Counted from the first letter of the stretch, positions 10,713 to 21,300 are shown. The stretch is DNA of 64,000 nucleotides from Aegilops tauschii subsp. strangulata (GCF_002575655.3 NC_053035.3:503346601-503410600), one strand, 5' to 3'. Translations and numbers: made by a program. Notes: generated by a model not told the origin, from the sequence alone.

Positions 10713-11268
10713 GATTTTTACATCTGTGCCCCTGGTTCCTTAGCCATACTCGTTCATCCCCACGTTCTTAACTTTTGCTCACTTTTCCCTACTCCCTTGC
10801 CCGAAACCCTCAGAACTGGTCACAAACGGTGGATGCCGCCAGGTCAGTGCTTTGACCGTTAACTCTGACGAGTGGGGCCGCGCTGACTGTGTCGCCCATT
10901 GGGACTGTGCCGCTGATCGCCCGTTGGGTCGTCGTTAGACTGTTGGGCCATGCGCGGGCCGCAACGCCAGAAGCCTGTTATGCATGCACGACATGTCTAG
11001 CTAGTCTGTTATGCATGCACGTAGCTAGCCTACCTGCATGTGCCGCTGCCCGCCGCCACGATGTGCTGACCGGCCTCTTTTTCACGGGACTGCCGCTGGT
11101 TCGTCTTACCTCCCACGTGTGTCTCCTCGATGTAGATCAGTTTCACACTTTTCATTCAACGTGGCAATTAAAACCTGTTGGCAATTAAAGTGGCATATCG
11201 ATCGATCGACGGGGCTCGTTTGAACGTAAGCGCGGCCGGTGCCACTCCCCTTCCCTTCCCCTTTCCCT
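10713..11268 (+). promoter_or_regulatory. GC-variable upstream region of the gene-like unit
   Basis: After the gag break the composition changes to that of a cereal gene flank. Two CATGCA cores (RY-type motifs) lie in near-duplicate contexts at about 10983 and 11014, and several GCTAGC and CACGTG-like motifs follow. No gene is visible. The ORF at 10889-11188 shows no domain. The region could be a real promoter or a captured fragment of one. Confidence 0.35.
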
Positions 11269-11277
11269 ATTTAAACC
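11268..11277 (+). promoter_or_regulatory. TATA-like box before the 11369 ORF
   Basis: CTATTTAAAC lies about 95 bp before the ATG at 11369, followed by a pyrimidine-rich leader (11278-11345). This spacing is normal for a plant TATA box plus a short 5' UTR. Confidence 0.45.
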
Positions 11278-11368
11278 ACCACCCCTCCACCTATTCTCCA
11301 CACATCCATTTGCGCCGCCCCCTTCTCTTCTTCACCCAAACCCAGAGCACTCTCAAAGCGAGGCGAGG

Positions 11369-11808
11369 ATGCAGTACAACGGCCCCACCTTCCAGCTCCC
11401 ACCAACCGTGCCGGAGAGACGGTATCCAGCCGGCGTCGTCGTGGAGAGGACGCCCCGCGTGTGGGCATTCTCACGCTGGAGGGGTGCAAGGGGGTTTGCC
11501 CAGTGGTTCCTCGGTGCGGGCTTCGCCCACCTCCCGCGGGCTCGCCGGTGATGTTTCGACTGGAGGAAGTGCACCCAAACTCCAGGACTCCGCCGATAGG
11601 GCTCACCGTCACCTTCACCAACAGATTTGATGCATGCAACCTCCTTGGCAAGGTATTTTGGTGTGGATACGAATTCATTGCATTCACAACCCTCAACATC
11701 TTCACAAACTTCGACTGCATCTTCCCCACCCGCGACGGTATGCACAGCCTCCCCTACTACATCGGCGAGGACGGCATGGAGAGGAGGAGCAGTGAAGAGG
11801 AGGCGTAG
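11369..11808 (+). pseudogene. Unrecognised short gene-like unit with a frame break
   Basis: ATG at 11369 follows a GCGAGGCGAGG leader and opens a frame of 60 codons (MQYNGPTFQLPPTVPERRYP...). A second, overlapping frame is open from 11461 to the stop at 11806-11808 and has the more protein-like composition: VMFRLEEVHPNS, then GLTVTFTNRFDACNLLGKVF, then FIAFTTLNIFTNFDCIFPTR and GMHSLPYYIGEDGM, ending in an acidic tail. A single indel near 11455-11465 would join the two, so I read it as one ~146-codon gene with a frameshift, or as two pieces of a captured gene. An intron is also possible, but I see no convincing splice pair. I do not recognise the family. Confidence 0.35.
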
Positions 11809-12026
11809 TGAAGATGGTGGTGAATGCCCGGTCTCGTGAGCTTGTCATGCCCTAGGGTGTTAGGGCTTTTTATCTTTTATATATTTCTATCTTAATTATG
11901 TCGTTCGTTGTACCGTGAACTTGTTATCTCTGTCGTGTTATCCCGTAAGAACTATGTTATGCTTGCTACCCTTATTTGATATGTCGTTGGTTATCTGTGT
12001 TTTGCTTGCTATTTCTATCTAATTTA
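11809..12026 (+). other. AT-rich 3' flank of the gene-like unit
   Basis: This 218-bp stretch between the stop at 11808 and the next LTR is T-rich with repeated GCTTGCTA and TTATCT motifs. It fits a 3' UTR and downstream flank. I find no clear AATAAA signal and no further gene. Confidence 0.3.
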
Positions 12027-13696
12027 TGAAGTATTCATGCCATATTTATTATAATTTTGTATGGTTTTGGTGCACTTTTGTTTGACTTTTATATGGTATT
12101 TATGGACTAACATATTGACCTAGTGCCCAGTGCCAGTTGCTATTTTCTGCTTGTTTTTGGTTTTCCACAGAATACATATCAAATAAAGTCCAAATGCAGC
12201 AAAAGAAATTGACGATTTTTTCCGGAAGGAAAGGGGCCAAGGAAGCTTCGGGGGAGTACCAGAAGACCCACAGGGGGCCCACAAGGCACTAGGGCACGCC
12301 CAGGGGGTGGCCGCGCCCTAGTACCTTGTGGGGCCCCTGTGGCACCCCTTTGCGTGATTCCAACGACAAAAATTCATATAAATTCAGGAACCCCCAAAAG
12401 TTACCTAGAACTTCTGCTCCGCCACCACAAGCCTCTGTACCGAAGCGATCTTATCTGGAGGCCTTCTCTAGCACCCTGCCGGAGAGGGAAATCATCATCG
12501 GAGGTCATCTTCATCATCCCGACAGCCACCATAACGAGGAGGGAGTAGTTCACCCTCGAGGCTGAGGGTATGTGCCAGTAGCTATGTGTTTGATCTCTCT
12601 CTCTCTCTCTCTCCCTCCCTCCCTCTCTCTCTCATTTTCTTGATTTGACACGATCTTGATGTACCGCAAGCTTTGTTAATATAGTTGGATCATATGATGT
12701 TTCTCCCTCTCTATCTTGTTGTGATGAATTAAGTTTTTACCTTTGAGGTTTCACTATTATCGGATTGAATACTTTTTGGATTTGAGAACACTTGATGTAT
12801 GTCTTGCATGTGGATACCCGTGGTGACAATGGGGTGTTCTATTGATTCACTTGATATATGTTTCGCCAATCAATGTGGATTCCTGCGGTGACAGTGGGGT
12901 AATCTAGGCATGAAGGTTGATGCACGTTTGTGTCCTTCTTTCTCCGGTAGAAACCTTGGGGCACTCTTTGAAGTTCTTTGTGTTGGATTGAATATTATGA
13001 ATCTGAAGTTGTTTGATGCGTATCGAATAATCAACCCACAGATACTTATGGTGACATTGGAGTATCTAGGTGACATTAGAGTTGGTTGATGTGTATTATA
13101 TGGTGTTATTTTAGTACGAACTCTAGGGTTGTTTGTGACACTTATAGGGATGGCTCAATAGATTGATTAGAAAAGATAACTTTGAGGTGGTTTCATACCT
13201 TCAACAATTTCATCTTGTGTTCTTCGCTTGATAAGAACTTTGGAGTGACTCTTTGTCGCACGTTGAGGAATTTTTATATGATTCAATGATGTTAGCACTG
13301 TTGAGAGATTGCACTAGTGAAAGTATGAACCCTAGGCCTTGTTTCTGAGCATTGCAATATCATTTGTGCTCTGTTTTATCACTTGCTACCTTGTTGTTTT
13401 TATATTTTCAGATTACAAAAACCTATATCTACTATCCATACTACACTTGTATCTCCATCTCTTCGCCGAACTAGTGCACATATACAATTTGCCATTGTAT
13501 TGGGTGTGTTGGGACACAAGAGATTTCTTGTATTTGATTGGAGAGTTGTTTGAGAGAGACCATCTTCATCCTACATCTCCCACGGATTGATAAATTTTAG
13601 GTCATCCACTTGAGAGAATATTGCTAGTGTCCTACAAAACTCTGCGCTTTGAGGCCCAACATGAGTCTACAAGAATAAGTTGTGTAGTAGACATCA
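12027..13696. mobile_element. Gypsy LTR, apparently solo (Fatima/Sabrina-like)
   Basis: The block ends GTAGTAGACATCA at 13696, and near its start carries the CATGCCATATTTATTATAAT theme. I recall this as a common Triticeae Gypsy LTR, whose other strand starts TGATGTCTACTAC. It includes a CT microsatellite, a run of repeated 'ttgatgtatgtcttgcatgtgg'-type half-repeats at 12780-13080, and the conserved TTTTCAGATTACAAAAACC part at 13408. No PBS, PPT or coding region adjoins it, so it looks like a solo LTR. The exact left end (a TG at 12027) and the strand are uncertain. Confidence 0.6.
12594..12633. repeat. (CT)n/(CCCT)n microsatellite
   Basis: About 40 bp of uninterrupted CT dinucleotides with a short CCCT interlude lie inside the Gypsy LTR. 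Copies of this LTR family commonly carry a CT run at this place. Confidence 0.95.
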
Positions 13697-15650
13697 GTAG
13701 TGTGCCCAACATTTGGACGCATTTTCGTCCGCGCGGCCGGTATGCGGCCTATATTTTGCTCTTTTTATACATATCAAAAAAAATTGCCCAAAATTCAATC
13801 AAATTCAAATATCTCGTAGTTCGCAACCAAATAATATCTCATAGTTTACAAGCAAAATAAATTTTGAATTTTCACAAATACATTTGAAAGAAAAATAGCC
13901 GATACATCTATTAGTTGCCAACATGAGCCCACATATGCTCAACCAAATCATCTTGCAGTTGAATGTGAGTTTTCCAATGACGCATTTGATGATGAATTAG
14001 GTAAACTATGCAAACCTTGATGCTGCTCCATGCTCAGGCACAATATTCTCACCCTGAAATTGAAACCCTTGGTCATAGATTTCAACCGGACACTCGTCCT
14101 CTACGATCATGTCGTGCATGATCACACAAGCAGTCATGACCTTCCACAACTTTTTGATGCTCCAAGTTCTACCAGCATACTGAACGACGCCCCATCGAGA
14201 TTGAAGAACATCAAAGGCACGCTCCACATCCTTCCTAGAACTCTCTTGTGCTTGGGCAAATCTCTTCCTCTTCTCTTCTACAGGATTGGGGATTGTCTTC
14301 ACAAGAGTAGTCCACTGAGGATAGATACCGTTAGCTAGGTAGTATCCTTTGTTGTAGTGGTGGCCATTGATCTCAACATTGACCTCTGAGCAGTTGCCTT
14401 CTGCAAACCTTACGAACACCGAAGAGGTTGAAGCACGTTAATGTCATTGTGAGAGCCGGCCATGCCAAAGAAAGAGTGCCAAATCCAGAGATCTTAGTGA
14501 AGCCACAGCCTCAAGTATGACAATACAAACTTTCACATGGTCTCAAGTACTATGGGCCAAACACTGCTACCACAGCCTTACAGAACTTGTACATGCAGTC
14601 TACGCACATGGACTTGCTCATTCGAACATAGGTCATCAATGAGATCACTGGGTACTCTGTATGCAAGCATCCGGATAGCTGCAGTGCATTTCTGATGAGG
14701 AGACGCCAATCTTTTCCAGGGCGTCCTCCTTGCACTCGAAATAGTTGTCATACGCCATCACCCCTCCCGGATACGGTTGAATACAAATCTAGCCATTCAA
14801 AAGCGGCACTGAAATAGGTTGCGTTCGAACAGTGGGTCAGCGGAATCGAAGTAGCCCTACCAAAGTAGGCAATGGCCACTCTCTCTATTGCGATTCGACA
14901 TCGGAGTATGCCATGGGATCTACCCCCTTAACATCAACCGCTGCCTACTAATGTGGTCATGGACGACCAAAGCAGCAGCCACAATCTCCTCATGATCGAA
15001 CGAAGAATCATCCCAATCACAAATGAAATTATGGAAAAAGTACTCGTCGCCGGAGTCCATTTGTACCTTGCGGGAAAACCGTCGAACACCTTGCAGGTGT
15101 GGTGGAAGAAGCCAGTCGGTGAAGAGCCTCGCACCTCTCCGAGACCAGGTAGTAGGCCTGTCGCGTGTGGAGGCGAACGTGGCAGCGTCCGGCGTGCAAG
15201 GTAAACGCGCAAGGCGGTGCCGCCGCCGGCAGAGGCGAGGGGTGGTGTCGATGTTGGAGTGTTGAGACGGTGGCGAAAGCAGACCCAGAGTATGGGGTAG
15301 TCGAGGGGTGGCGTGCTGCTGGCGGAGGTATCTGGGTGCGGGCGACCGGCTTGGGCACAGAAACAAGGCGGCAGCGGCAAGGAGGGTGACTGGGTGTGGT
15401 GGCGGTCGATGGGAGAAAGGGGGAAATGGCCGATGTGTCATCGACTGGTGGGCCACGGGGAATACAAGGGCGGGCGTCGCACGTGTCCGCGTTGATGCCC
15501 AAATTTGGGTCTGAAATGGATTGCACGCGGATAAAAAAGGACGCTGGTCCGTTAGCGTCGGCGCGTTGGGTCGCCTTTTGCGTTCGTTTCGATCCAATGG
15601 ACACGGACACGCGTGGACAATTTGAATCGGCGTGTTGGAGTTGGTATAAT
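13697..15650 (-). mobile_element. PIF/Harbinger transposon relic
   Basis: The segment between the Gypsy LTR end and about 15650 holds a minus-strand Harbinger transposase relic and GC-rich ends. The left end (CCCAACATTTGGACGC at 13705) and the right end (CGTGTTGGAGTTGG at about 15630) are weakly inverted-repeat, as in degenerate Harbinger termini. I could not fix a 3-bp target duplication, so the borders are approximate. Confidence 0.5.
14006..15060 (-). pseudogene. PIF/Harbinger transposase (plant DDE nuclease), decayed
   Basis: This encoded the DDE-type nuclease of a Harbinger element. On the minus strand, ATG at 15060 opens an acidic start (MDSGDEYFFHNF...) usual for grass Harbinger transposases and stops at 14920. 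Traces of the middle follow in several frames: KCTAAIRMLAY near 14690, DLWIWHSFFGMAGSHNDINVL near 14430-14495. The clearest part is 14006-14419: GHHYNKGYYLANGIYPQW, then TIPNPVEEKRKRFAQAQE, then RKDVERAFDVLQSRWGVVQY and MTACVIMHDMIVEDE, which is the C-terminal core of the plant transposase family. Several stops and frameshifts separate the parts. ORFs of 60-250 codons on the other frames at 14920-15818 are by-products of GC-rich DNA. Confidence 0.8.
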
Positions 15651-15808
15651 GAGTTGAACATCCAGCATATCTCACAGGCAATGTTGGACCGAACTCGCCT
15701 ATCTAGGCATCACCCTGTCGTTCCATTTATGGTTCATGTTCATGACGCACCCCTCGGACGTTGCACGGACCGTGGAACAGGGACGAGAGACTCATGTGTT
15801 TGCTATAG
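15651..15808. other. Short unassigned spacer
   Basis: This stretch lies between the Harbinger relic and the Mutator-like element. I recognise nothing in it. It is the left flank of the Mutator-like insertion. Confidence 0.4.
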
Positions 15809-15817
15809 CGTATTCTA
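15809..15817. repeat. 9-bp target-site duplication, left copy
   Basis: CGTATTCTA directly precedes the TIR. The right counterpart at 18353-18361 is CGTACTTTA (7 of 9 match), and most satellite monomers carry CGTATTTTA at the same place (8 of 9 match). Nine base pairs is the target duplication length of Mutator-like elements. Confidence 0.55.
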
Positions 15818-15910
15818 GAGATAAATACATTCATGGTCACTGTATTTAAAGCGAAAACACGATACAGTAATTAAACTTTAAAATATGCTAATTACGGTCA
15901 CTGTATACGT

Positions 15911-15920
15911 GAAGCGATGA
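15911..15920. repeat. LINE target-site duplication, left copy
   Basis: GAAGCGATGA occurs here and again at 16978-16987, on either side of the LINE. Joining the two restores a continuous Mutator-like TIR, which proves the insertion. Confidence 0.85.
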
Positions 15921-16977
15921 TTTTTTTTGTAGAGAAATCAGAGAGCTTTTATTCAATAAACGCATTCTTGGGACAGTCAGCCAAAAGGCTGGTCACCAAG
16001 AAGCCGGGGGTTTCATCGAGCCAGCTTTCCGTAACATTCAATGTGCAAGCATGCTTAGCACATAGATGCGCCGGGAGGTTCGCGGACCGATTTACATGTT
16101 GAACATCAAAAGAAGTAAAGGTATTACATAGCTCTCCTATTTCTAGAAGTAAAGGAGCCACAATAGAACGAGCATTGTGGCGAGTTTGCCAGAGCTTCAC
16201 TAGCTCCAAACAGTCGACTTCCATAATCACATGCGGGAATCCTCGAAGACAAGCAAACCGGACTCCATCTCGCAGGGACAAGCACTCCATCATCAAGGGG
16301 TCTGAAACCCCACATATGGTTTGCACCATGAGCCCAAAAGGGCCGTAGAGGAGCGGGCCACTCCTCCCGCACCACCTCGCCCTTGTCAAAATTTAGGGCT
16401 CCATCGGTCATGATTTTGATTGTACCCAAGTCAGGCAGCCGCCAGCCGTGACCTGGGAGTGTCAGGGTATCTTTCCTTGGCAGCTATAAGAGGGAAATAG
16501 CTTCCTTGATAGATCTCATGGTTGCTGTGGGATCCCTCCCCTCATATCCATGCTTGATGCGGTTCCTGGAGTGCCAGATGGACCACATAGTGGTAGTGAT
16601 CTTAGCACGATCATCAGAAGTGAACTGTGGGTGACATGTAATTTCTCGCGCCCACGTGTCCGAGTGAAGAGGAGGCAGGCGGAGCCCAAGCCAAGTCCAC
16701 GCCTCTTCCCAGAAGCGCTGGGCGTGTGGGCAATGGATTAGCGCATGTTTCAGATCCTCCTCCATGGAACAGCCCACCTTGCATTGTCGTACATCTGCAA
16801 GGTGTCTGTAGTTTAAGGTAGCCTCATCTGGGAGAATGCCACGTAGAACTCTCCACCAGAATACTCGTACTTTGGGAATAACGTTCAATTTCCACAAGGA
16901 TTTCCACAACTGTTGATTGTCCGTTGAAGTTTCGGTAGCCGTAGCCGTCCCTTCCTCTTGAGCCAAATGCTCGTTCT
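15921..16977 (-). mobile_element. 5'-truncated L1-type LINE
   Basis: The insertion begins on the plus strand with T8, the complement of a poly(A) tail, and is bounded by the 10-bp duplication GAAGCGATGA. On the minus strand it carries only the C-terminal part of ORF2. The break at 16977 is the usual 5' truncation of LINE insertions. Because it splits the left TIR of the Mutator-like element, it arrived after that element. Confidence 0.85.
15949..16966 (-). pseudogene. LINE ORF2 C-terminus: zf-RVT and RNase H-like domains
   Basis: The minus strand first encodes a zf-RVT-type domain (16484-16966): LWKSLWKLNVIPKVRVFWWR, then LPDEATLNYRHL, CKVGCSMEEDLKHALIHCPH and FWEEAWTWLGL. TAG at 16484-16486 ends this frame. 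The next bases continue in the same frame with LPRKDTLTLPGHGWRLPDLG, so a single base change of a Glu codon explains the stop. An RNase H-like domain follows: TDGALNFDKG near 16385-16410, then after a frameshift MMECLSLRDGVRFA and IMEVDCLELVKLW, with the conserved Asp, Glu and Asp visible, and HVNRSANLPAHLCAKHA. The end is at 15949, just before the poly(A). The upstream endonuclease and reverse transcriptase are missing through 5' truncation. Confidence 0.85.
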
Positions 16978-16987
16978 GAAGCGATGA
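16978..16987. repeat. LINE target-site duplication, right copy
   Basis: GAAGCGATGA matches 15911-15920. From here the Mutator-like left TIR continues as TTATACGGTCACC. Confidence 0.85.
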
Positions 16988-17043
16988 TTATACGGTCACC
17001 GACTCACCATATAGCATCGTATTAAAATATGTTGACCAGTCAA

Positions 17044-18070
17044 AGACTTACGTGGCTAGTATTGCAGTGGGCGCTATCTGTGAGTGGGTCAAAGAAATAA
17101 ACTCGAAACAAAACAAAACAGAACGTGGGGAGCTGTGTCTGGCGCGCGTGTGGTAGCCAGTGCACCCGCGGAAACGGTTTGTTTCCGCTTAGGCGCTCAC
17201 GTTTATTATATTATACAGTATAAAGAAAAAGCATGCACGCAGCCTTGTCACGGTGCATTTCTTTCTGTCCTGTGTGTCCGACTTGTCAATGGACCGAAGA
17301 AATAAAGAAAACCTAATAAAATAATTTAGCGCGGGTGGAGGTTCGAAACCAGGTCCTCGCGCAAAAAACCAAGGAAGACCAGCCAACTGAGCCAAGCCCT
17401 ATTATGGTACTATGCAGAAGCTTAGTTTATTGATTTGAAAAGGCACACATGCACACAAGCATGTGCCACGTAAAAGAATTCACAGGCAAAAAATATTCAC
17501 ACCAACTCATAATTGATTACAAATATTCAATTTTATATTAATATATTAATGTTTATGTAGTCTAAAAGGTATTTCTTTAATTAAAAAAATGTTCATATGA
17601 TTTTAAAAATTGTGCACGCATTTTTAGAAAACTCATGTAATGTAAAAATAATTGCGAGTACTCATGTAATGTGAAGTAGTGTTACTTTTATAGGAATGTC
17701 CGTCCGTTTCCATAAAAATCATGTATTTTCAAGAAATATTTCATGAATTTTAAATATAAAATTACATAAAGTTTTACAAAATAAATATCCAAACATTTGT
17801 TTTCAAAAATTGCATGATTTTTTTAAAAGATGCAAACACTTTTAAAAGTTGAAAGAAAAATATTTCATTGTTTTGGCACAGTTATATAATTTTATAGAAC
17901 GAAAATAATTTTCTAAATATGCCTCTGTCTGGAATATGTGCATGTTTTATTTTTTAGAACGACTTGTGTGCATTGAGTGAATTGTGCTCTCTAAAAAGTG
18001 GAGCGCTTACTAAATAACAACTTGACTCGTCTCGCACGGTGGTTCCGCGCGGGCGCGGAAGACGGCATGG
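17044..18070. mobile_element. Internal region of the Mutator-like element
   Basis: About 1 kb without a gene. The first 300 bp are mixed in composition. 17333-17394 has a tRNA-like stretch. 17420-17960 is AT-rich, with many AAAAT and TTTTA runs. 18001-18070 is GC-rich and leads directly into the satellite-like sequence at 18071. The short ORFs at 17084-17395 show no domain. Confidence 0.5.
17333..17394 (-). other. tRNA-like Pol III promoter relic (A box and B-like box)
   Basis: The minus strand has TGGCTCAGTTGG, a perfect match to the tRNA A-box consensus, then 32 bp later GGTTTCGAACC, close to the B box. The spacing is that of a tRNA gene. The stems do not fold into a clean cloverleaf by eye, so I read it as a tRNA-derived relic, not a working tRNA gene. 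Confidence 0.45.
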
Positions 18071-18192
18071 GTTCCTTCGCTCCGCTCGCAAGCGCTGTTT
18101 TTGTTTCTCTTATCTAATTTCTTCAACCCACAGACAGGCATGACCCACTTCAATATTTGCCATAAAATTTTTTTGATCGGTCAACAGAGCCA

Positions 18193-18352
18193 TTTGACTG
18201 GTCAACACATTTCAATACGATGCTATGCGGCGAGTGGGTGACCGTATAATCACCATTTCGGATATACAATGACCGTAATAAGCGTATTTTAAAGTTCAGT
18301 GACCGTATCGTGCTTTCGGTTCAAATATAGTGACCATGGGTGTATTTATCTC
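18193..18352. repeat. Right terminal inverted repeat of the Mutator-like element
   Basis: This TIR runs from TTTGACTGGTCAACAC to TGTATTTATCTC, the inverse of 15818-17043 without the LINE. It is also the first copy of the TIR part of the satellite monomer, so the array begins inside this element. Confidence 0.7.
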
Positions 18353-18361
18353 CGTACTTTA
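18353..18361. repeat. 9-bp target-site duplication, right copy
   Basis: CGTACTTTA follows the right TIR. The next bases (TTCCAAGACACGAGTATGC) are the flanking DNA that every monomer carries. Confidence 0.5.
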
Positions 18362-21300
18362 TTCCAAGACACGAGTATGCTCTCCGGCAGTGCTCAGCCT
18401 CCGGATCTTTTCAAGCTTGCTCGACAGAAAAATCTGTTTGCGCTCCCCGTATAGCATCATATTGAAATCTGTTGACCAGTCAAATGGCTCTGTTGACCGG
18501 GTTCAAATCCTCTTCACTCCGCTTGCAAGCGCTGTTTTTGTTTCTCTTATGTAATTTCTTGACCCACTGACAGCCATGGCCCACTTTAATATTTGAGATA
18601 CAGATTATTTGACCGGTCAACAGAGCCATTTGACTGGTCAACACATTTCAATACGATGCTATGCGGCGAGTGGGTGACCGTATAATCACCATTTCGCATA
18701 TACAATGACCGTAATAAGCGTATTTTAAAGTTCATTGACCGTATCATGCTTTCGGTTCAAATATAGTGACCATGAGTGTATTTATCTCCGTATTTTATTC
18801 CAAGATACGAGTATGCTCTCCGGAAGTGCTCAGCCTCCGGATCTTTTCAAGCTTGCTCGATCGAAAAATCTGTTGGCGCTCGCCGTATAGCATCGTATCG
18901 AAGTCTGTTCACCAGTCAAATGGCTCTGTTGACCGGGTTCGAATCCTCTTCGCTCCGCTCGCAAGCGCTGTTTTTGTTTCTCTTATGTAATTTCTTAACC
19001 CACTGACAGGCATGGCCCACTTCAATATTTGCCATACAGATTATTTGACCGGTCAACAGAGCCATTTGACTGGTCAACACATTTCAATACGATGCTATGC
19101 GGCGAGTGGGTGACCGTATAATCACCATTTCGCATATACAATGACCGTAATAAGCGTATTTTAAAGTTCAGTGGCCGTATCATGCTTTCGGTTCAAATAT
19201 AGTGACCATGAGTGTATTTATCTCCGTATTTTATTCCAAGACACGAGTATGCTCTCCGGCAGTGCTCAGCCTCCGGATCTTTTCAAGCTTGCTCGACCGA
19301 AAAATCTGTTTGCGCTCGCCGTATAGTATCGTATTGAAATCTGTTGACCAGTCAAATGGCTCTGTTGACCGGGTTCGAATCCTCTTCGCTCCGCTCGCAA
19401 ACGCTGTTTTTGTTTCTCTTATGTAATTTCTTGACCCACTTACAGGCATGGCCCACTTTAATATTTGCCGTACTGATTATTTGACTGGTCAACAGAGCCA
19501 TTTGACTGGTCAACACATTTCAATACGATGCTATGCGGCGAGTGGGTGACCGTATAATCACCATTTCACATATACAATGACCGTAATAAGCGTATTTTAA
19601 AGTTCAGTGACCTTATCATGCTTTCGGTTCAAATATAGTGACCATGAGTGTATTTGTCTCCGTATTTTATTCCAAGACACGAGTATGCTCTCCGGCAGTG
19701 CTCAGCCTCCGGATCTTTTCAAGCTTGCTCGACCAAAAAATCTGTTTGCGCTCCCCTATAGCATCGTATTGAAATCTGTTGACCAGTCAAATGGCTCTGT
19801 TGACCGGGTTCGAATCCTCTTCGCTCCGCTCGCAAGCGCTGTTTTTGTTTCTCTTATGTAATTTCTTGACCCACTGACAGGCATGGCCCACTTCAATATT
19901 TGCCATACAGATTATTTGACCAGTCAACAGAGCCATTTGACTGGTCAACACATTTCAATACGATGCTATGCGGCGAGTGGGTGACCGTATAATCACCATT
20001 TCGCATATACAATGACCGTAATAAGCGTATTTTAAAGTTCAGTGACCGTATCATGCTTTCGGTTCAAATATAGTGACCATGAGTGTATTTGTCTCCGTAT
20101 TTTATTCCAAGGCACGAGTATGCTCTCCGGCAGTGCTCAGCCTCCGGATCTTTTCAATCTTGCTCGACCGAAAAATCTGTTTGCGCTCGCCGTATAGCAT
20201 CGTATTGAAATCTGCTGACCAGTCAAATGGCTCTGTTGACCGGGTTCGAATCCTCTTCGCTCCGCTCGCAAGCGCTGTTTTTGTTTCTCTTATGTAATTT
20301 CTTGACCCACTGACAGGCATGGCCCACTTCAATATTTGCCATACAGATTATTTGACCGGTCAACAGAGCCATTTGACTGGTCAACACATTTCAATACGAT
20401 GCTATGCGGCGAGTGGGTGACCGTATAATCACCATTTCGCACATACAATGACCGTAATAAGCGTATTTTAAAGTTCAGTGGCCATATCATGCTTTCGGTT
20501 CAAATATAGTGACCATGAGTGTATTTATCTCTGTATTTTATTCCAAGACACGAGTATGCTCTCCGGCAGTGCTCAGCCTCCGGATCTTTTCAAGCTTGCT
20601 GGACCGAAAAATCTGTTTGCGCTCGCCGTATAGCATCGTATTGAAATCTGTTGACCAGTCAAATGGCTCTGTTGACCGGGTTCGAATCCTCTTCGCTCCG
20701 CTCGCAAACGCTGTTTTTGTTTCTCTTATGTAATTTCTTGACCCACTGACAGGCATGGCCCACTTTAATATTTGCCGTACAGATTATTTGACTGGTCAAC
20801 AGAGCCATTTGACTGGTCAACACATTTCAATACGATGCTATGCGGCGAGTGGGTGACCGTATAATCACCATTTCGCATATACAATGACCGTAATAAGCGT
20901 ATTTTAAAGTTCAGTGACCGTATCATGCTTTCGGTTCAAATATAGTGACCATGAGTGTATTTGTCTCCGTATTTTATTCCAAGACACGAGTATGCTCTCC
21001 GGCAGTGCTCAGCCTCCGGATCTTTTCAAGCTTGCTCGACCGAAAAATCTGTTTGCGCTCCCCGTATAGCATCGTATTGAAATCTGTTGACCAGTCAAAT
21101 GGCTCTGTTGACCGGGTTCGAGTCCTCTTCGCTCCGCTCGCAAGCGCTGTTTTTGTTTCTCTTATGTAATTTCTTGACCCACTAACAGCCATGGCGCACT
21201 TCAATATTTGCCATACAGATTATTTGACCGGTCAACAGAGCCATTTGACTGGTCAACACATTTCAATACGATGCTATGCGGCGAGTGGGTGACCGTATAA

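Larger units (their letters stand above)
15818..18352. mobile_element. Mutator-like element with ~160-bp TIRs; founder of the satellite
   Basis: The left end (GAGATAAATACATTCATGG) and the right end (reverse complement GAGATAAATACACCCATGG) start long terminal inverted repeats. Compared by eye without gaps, about 135 of 160 positions agree, and about 20 of the 25 differences are transitions. The left TIR is 15818-15920 plus 16988-17043, split by a LINE; the right TIR is 18193-18352. Near-matching 9-bp duplications flank the ends. The internal part (17044-18192) has no transposase, so the element is non-autonomous. Long TIRs and 9-bp duplications point to the Mutator superfamily. This is inference from structure, not from a protein. 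Confidence 0.65.

Noticed and set aside
14920..15681. 253-codon minus-strand ORF as a host protein
   Set aside because: Only its last ~47 codons (from the ATG at 15060) match the start of a Harbinger transposase. The upstream part is low-complexity Pro/Arg/Ser sequence from GC-rich DNA.
17333..17394. Functional tRNA gene
   Set aside because: A box and a B-like box are present on the minus strand, but the B box has an extra base, the acceptor ends do not pair, and no clear anticodon arm forms.
15818..18352. CACTA or Harbinger origin for the founder element
   Set aside because: The ends do not start CACTA, the flanking match is 9 bp and not 3 bp, and the TIRs are ~160 bp. This fits Mutator-like elements better, although no transposase was found.
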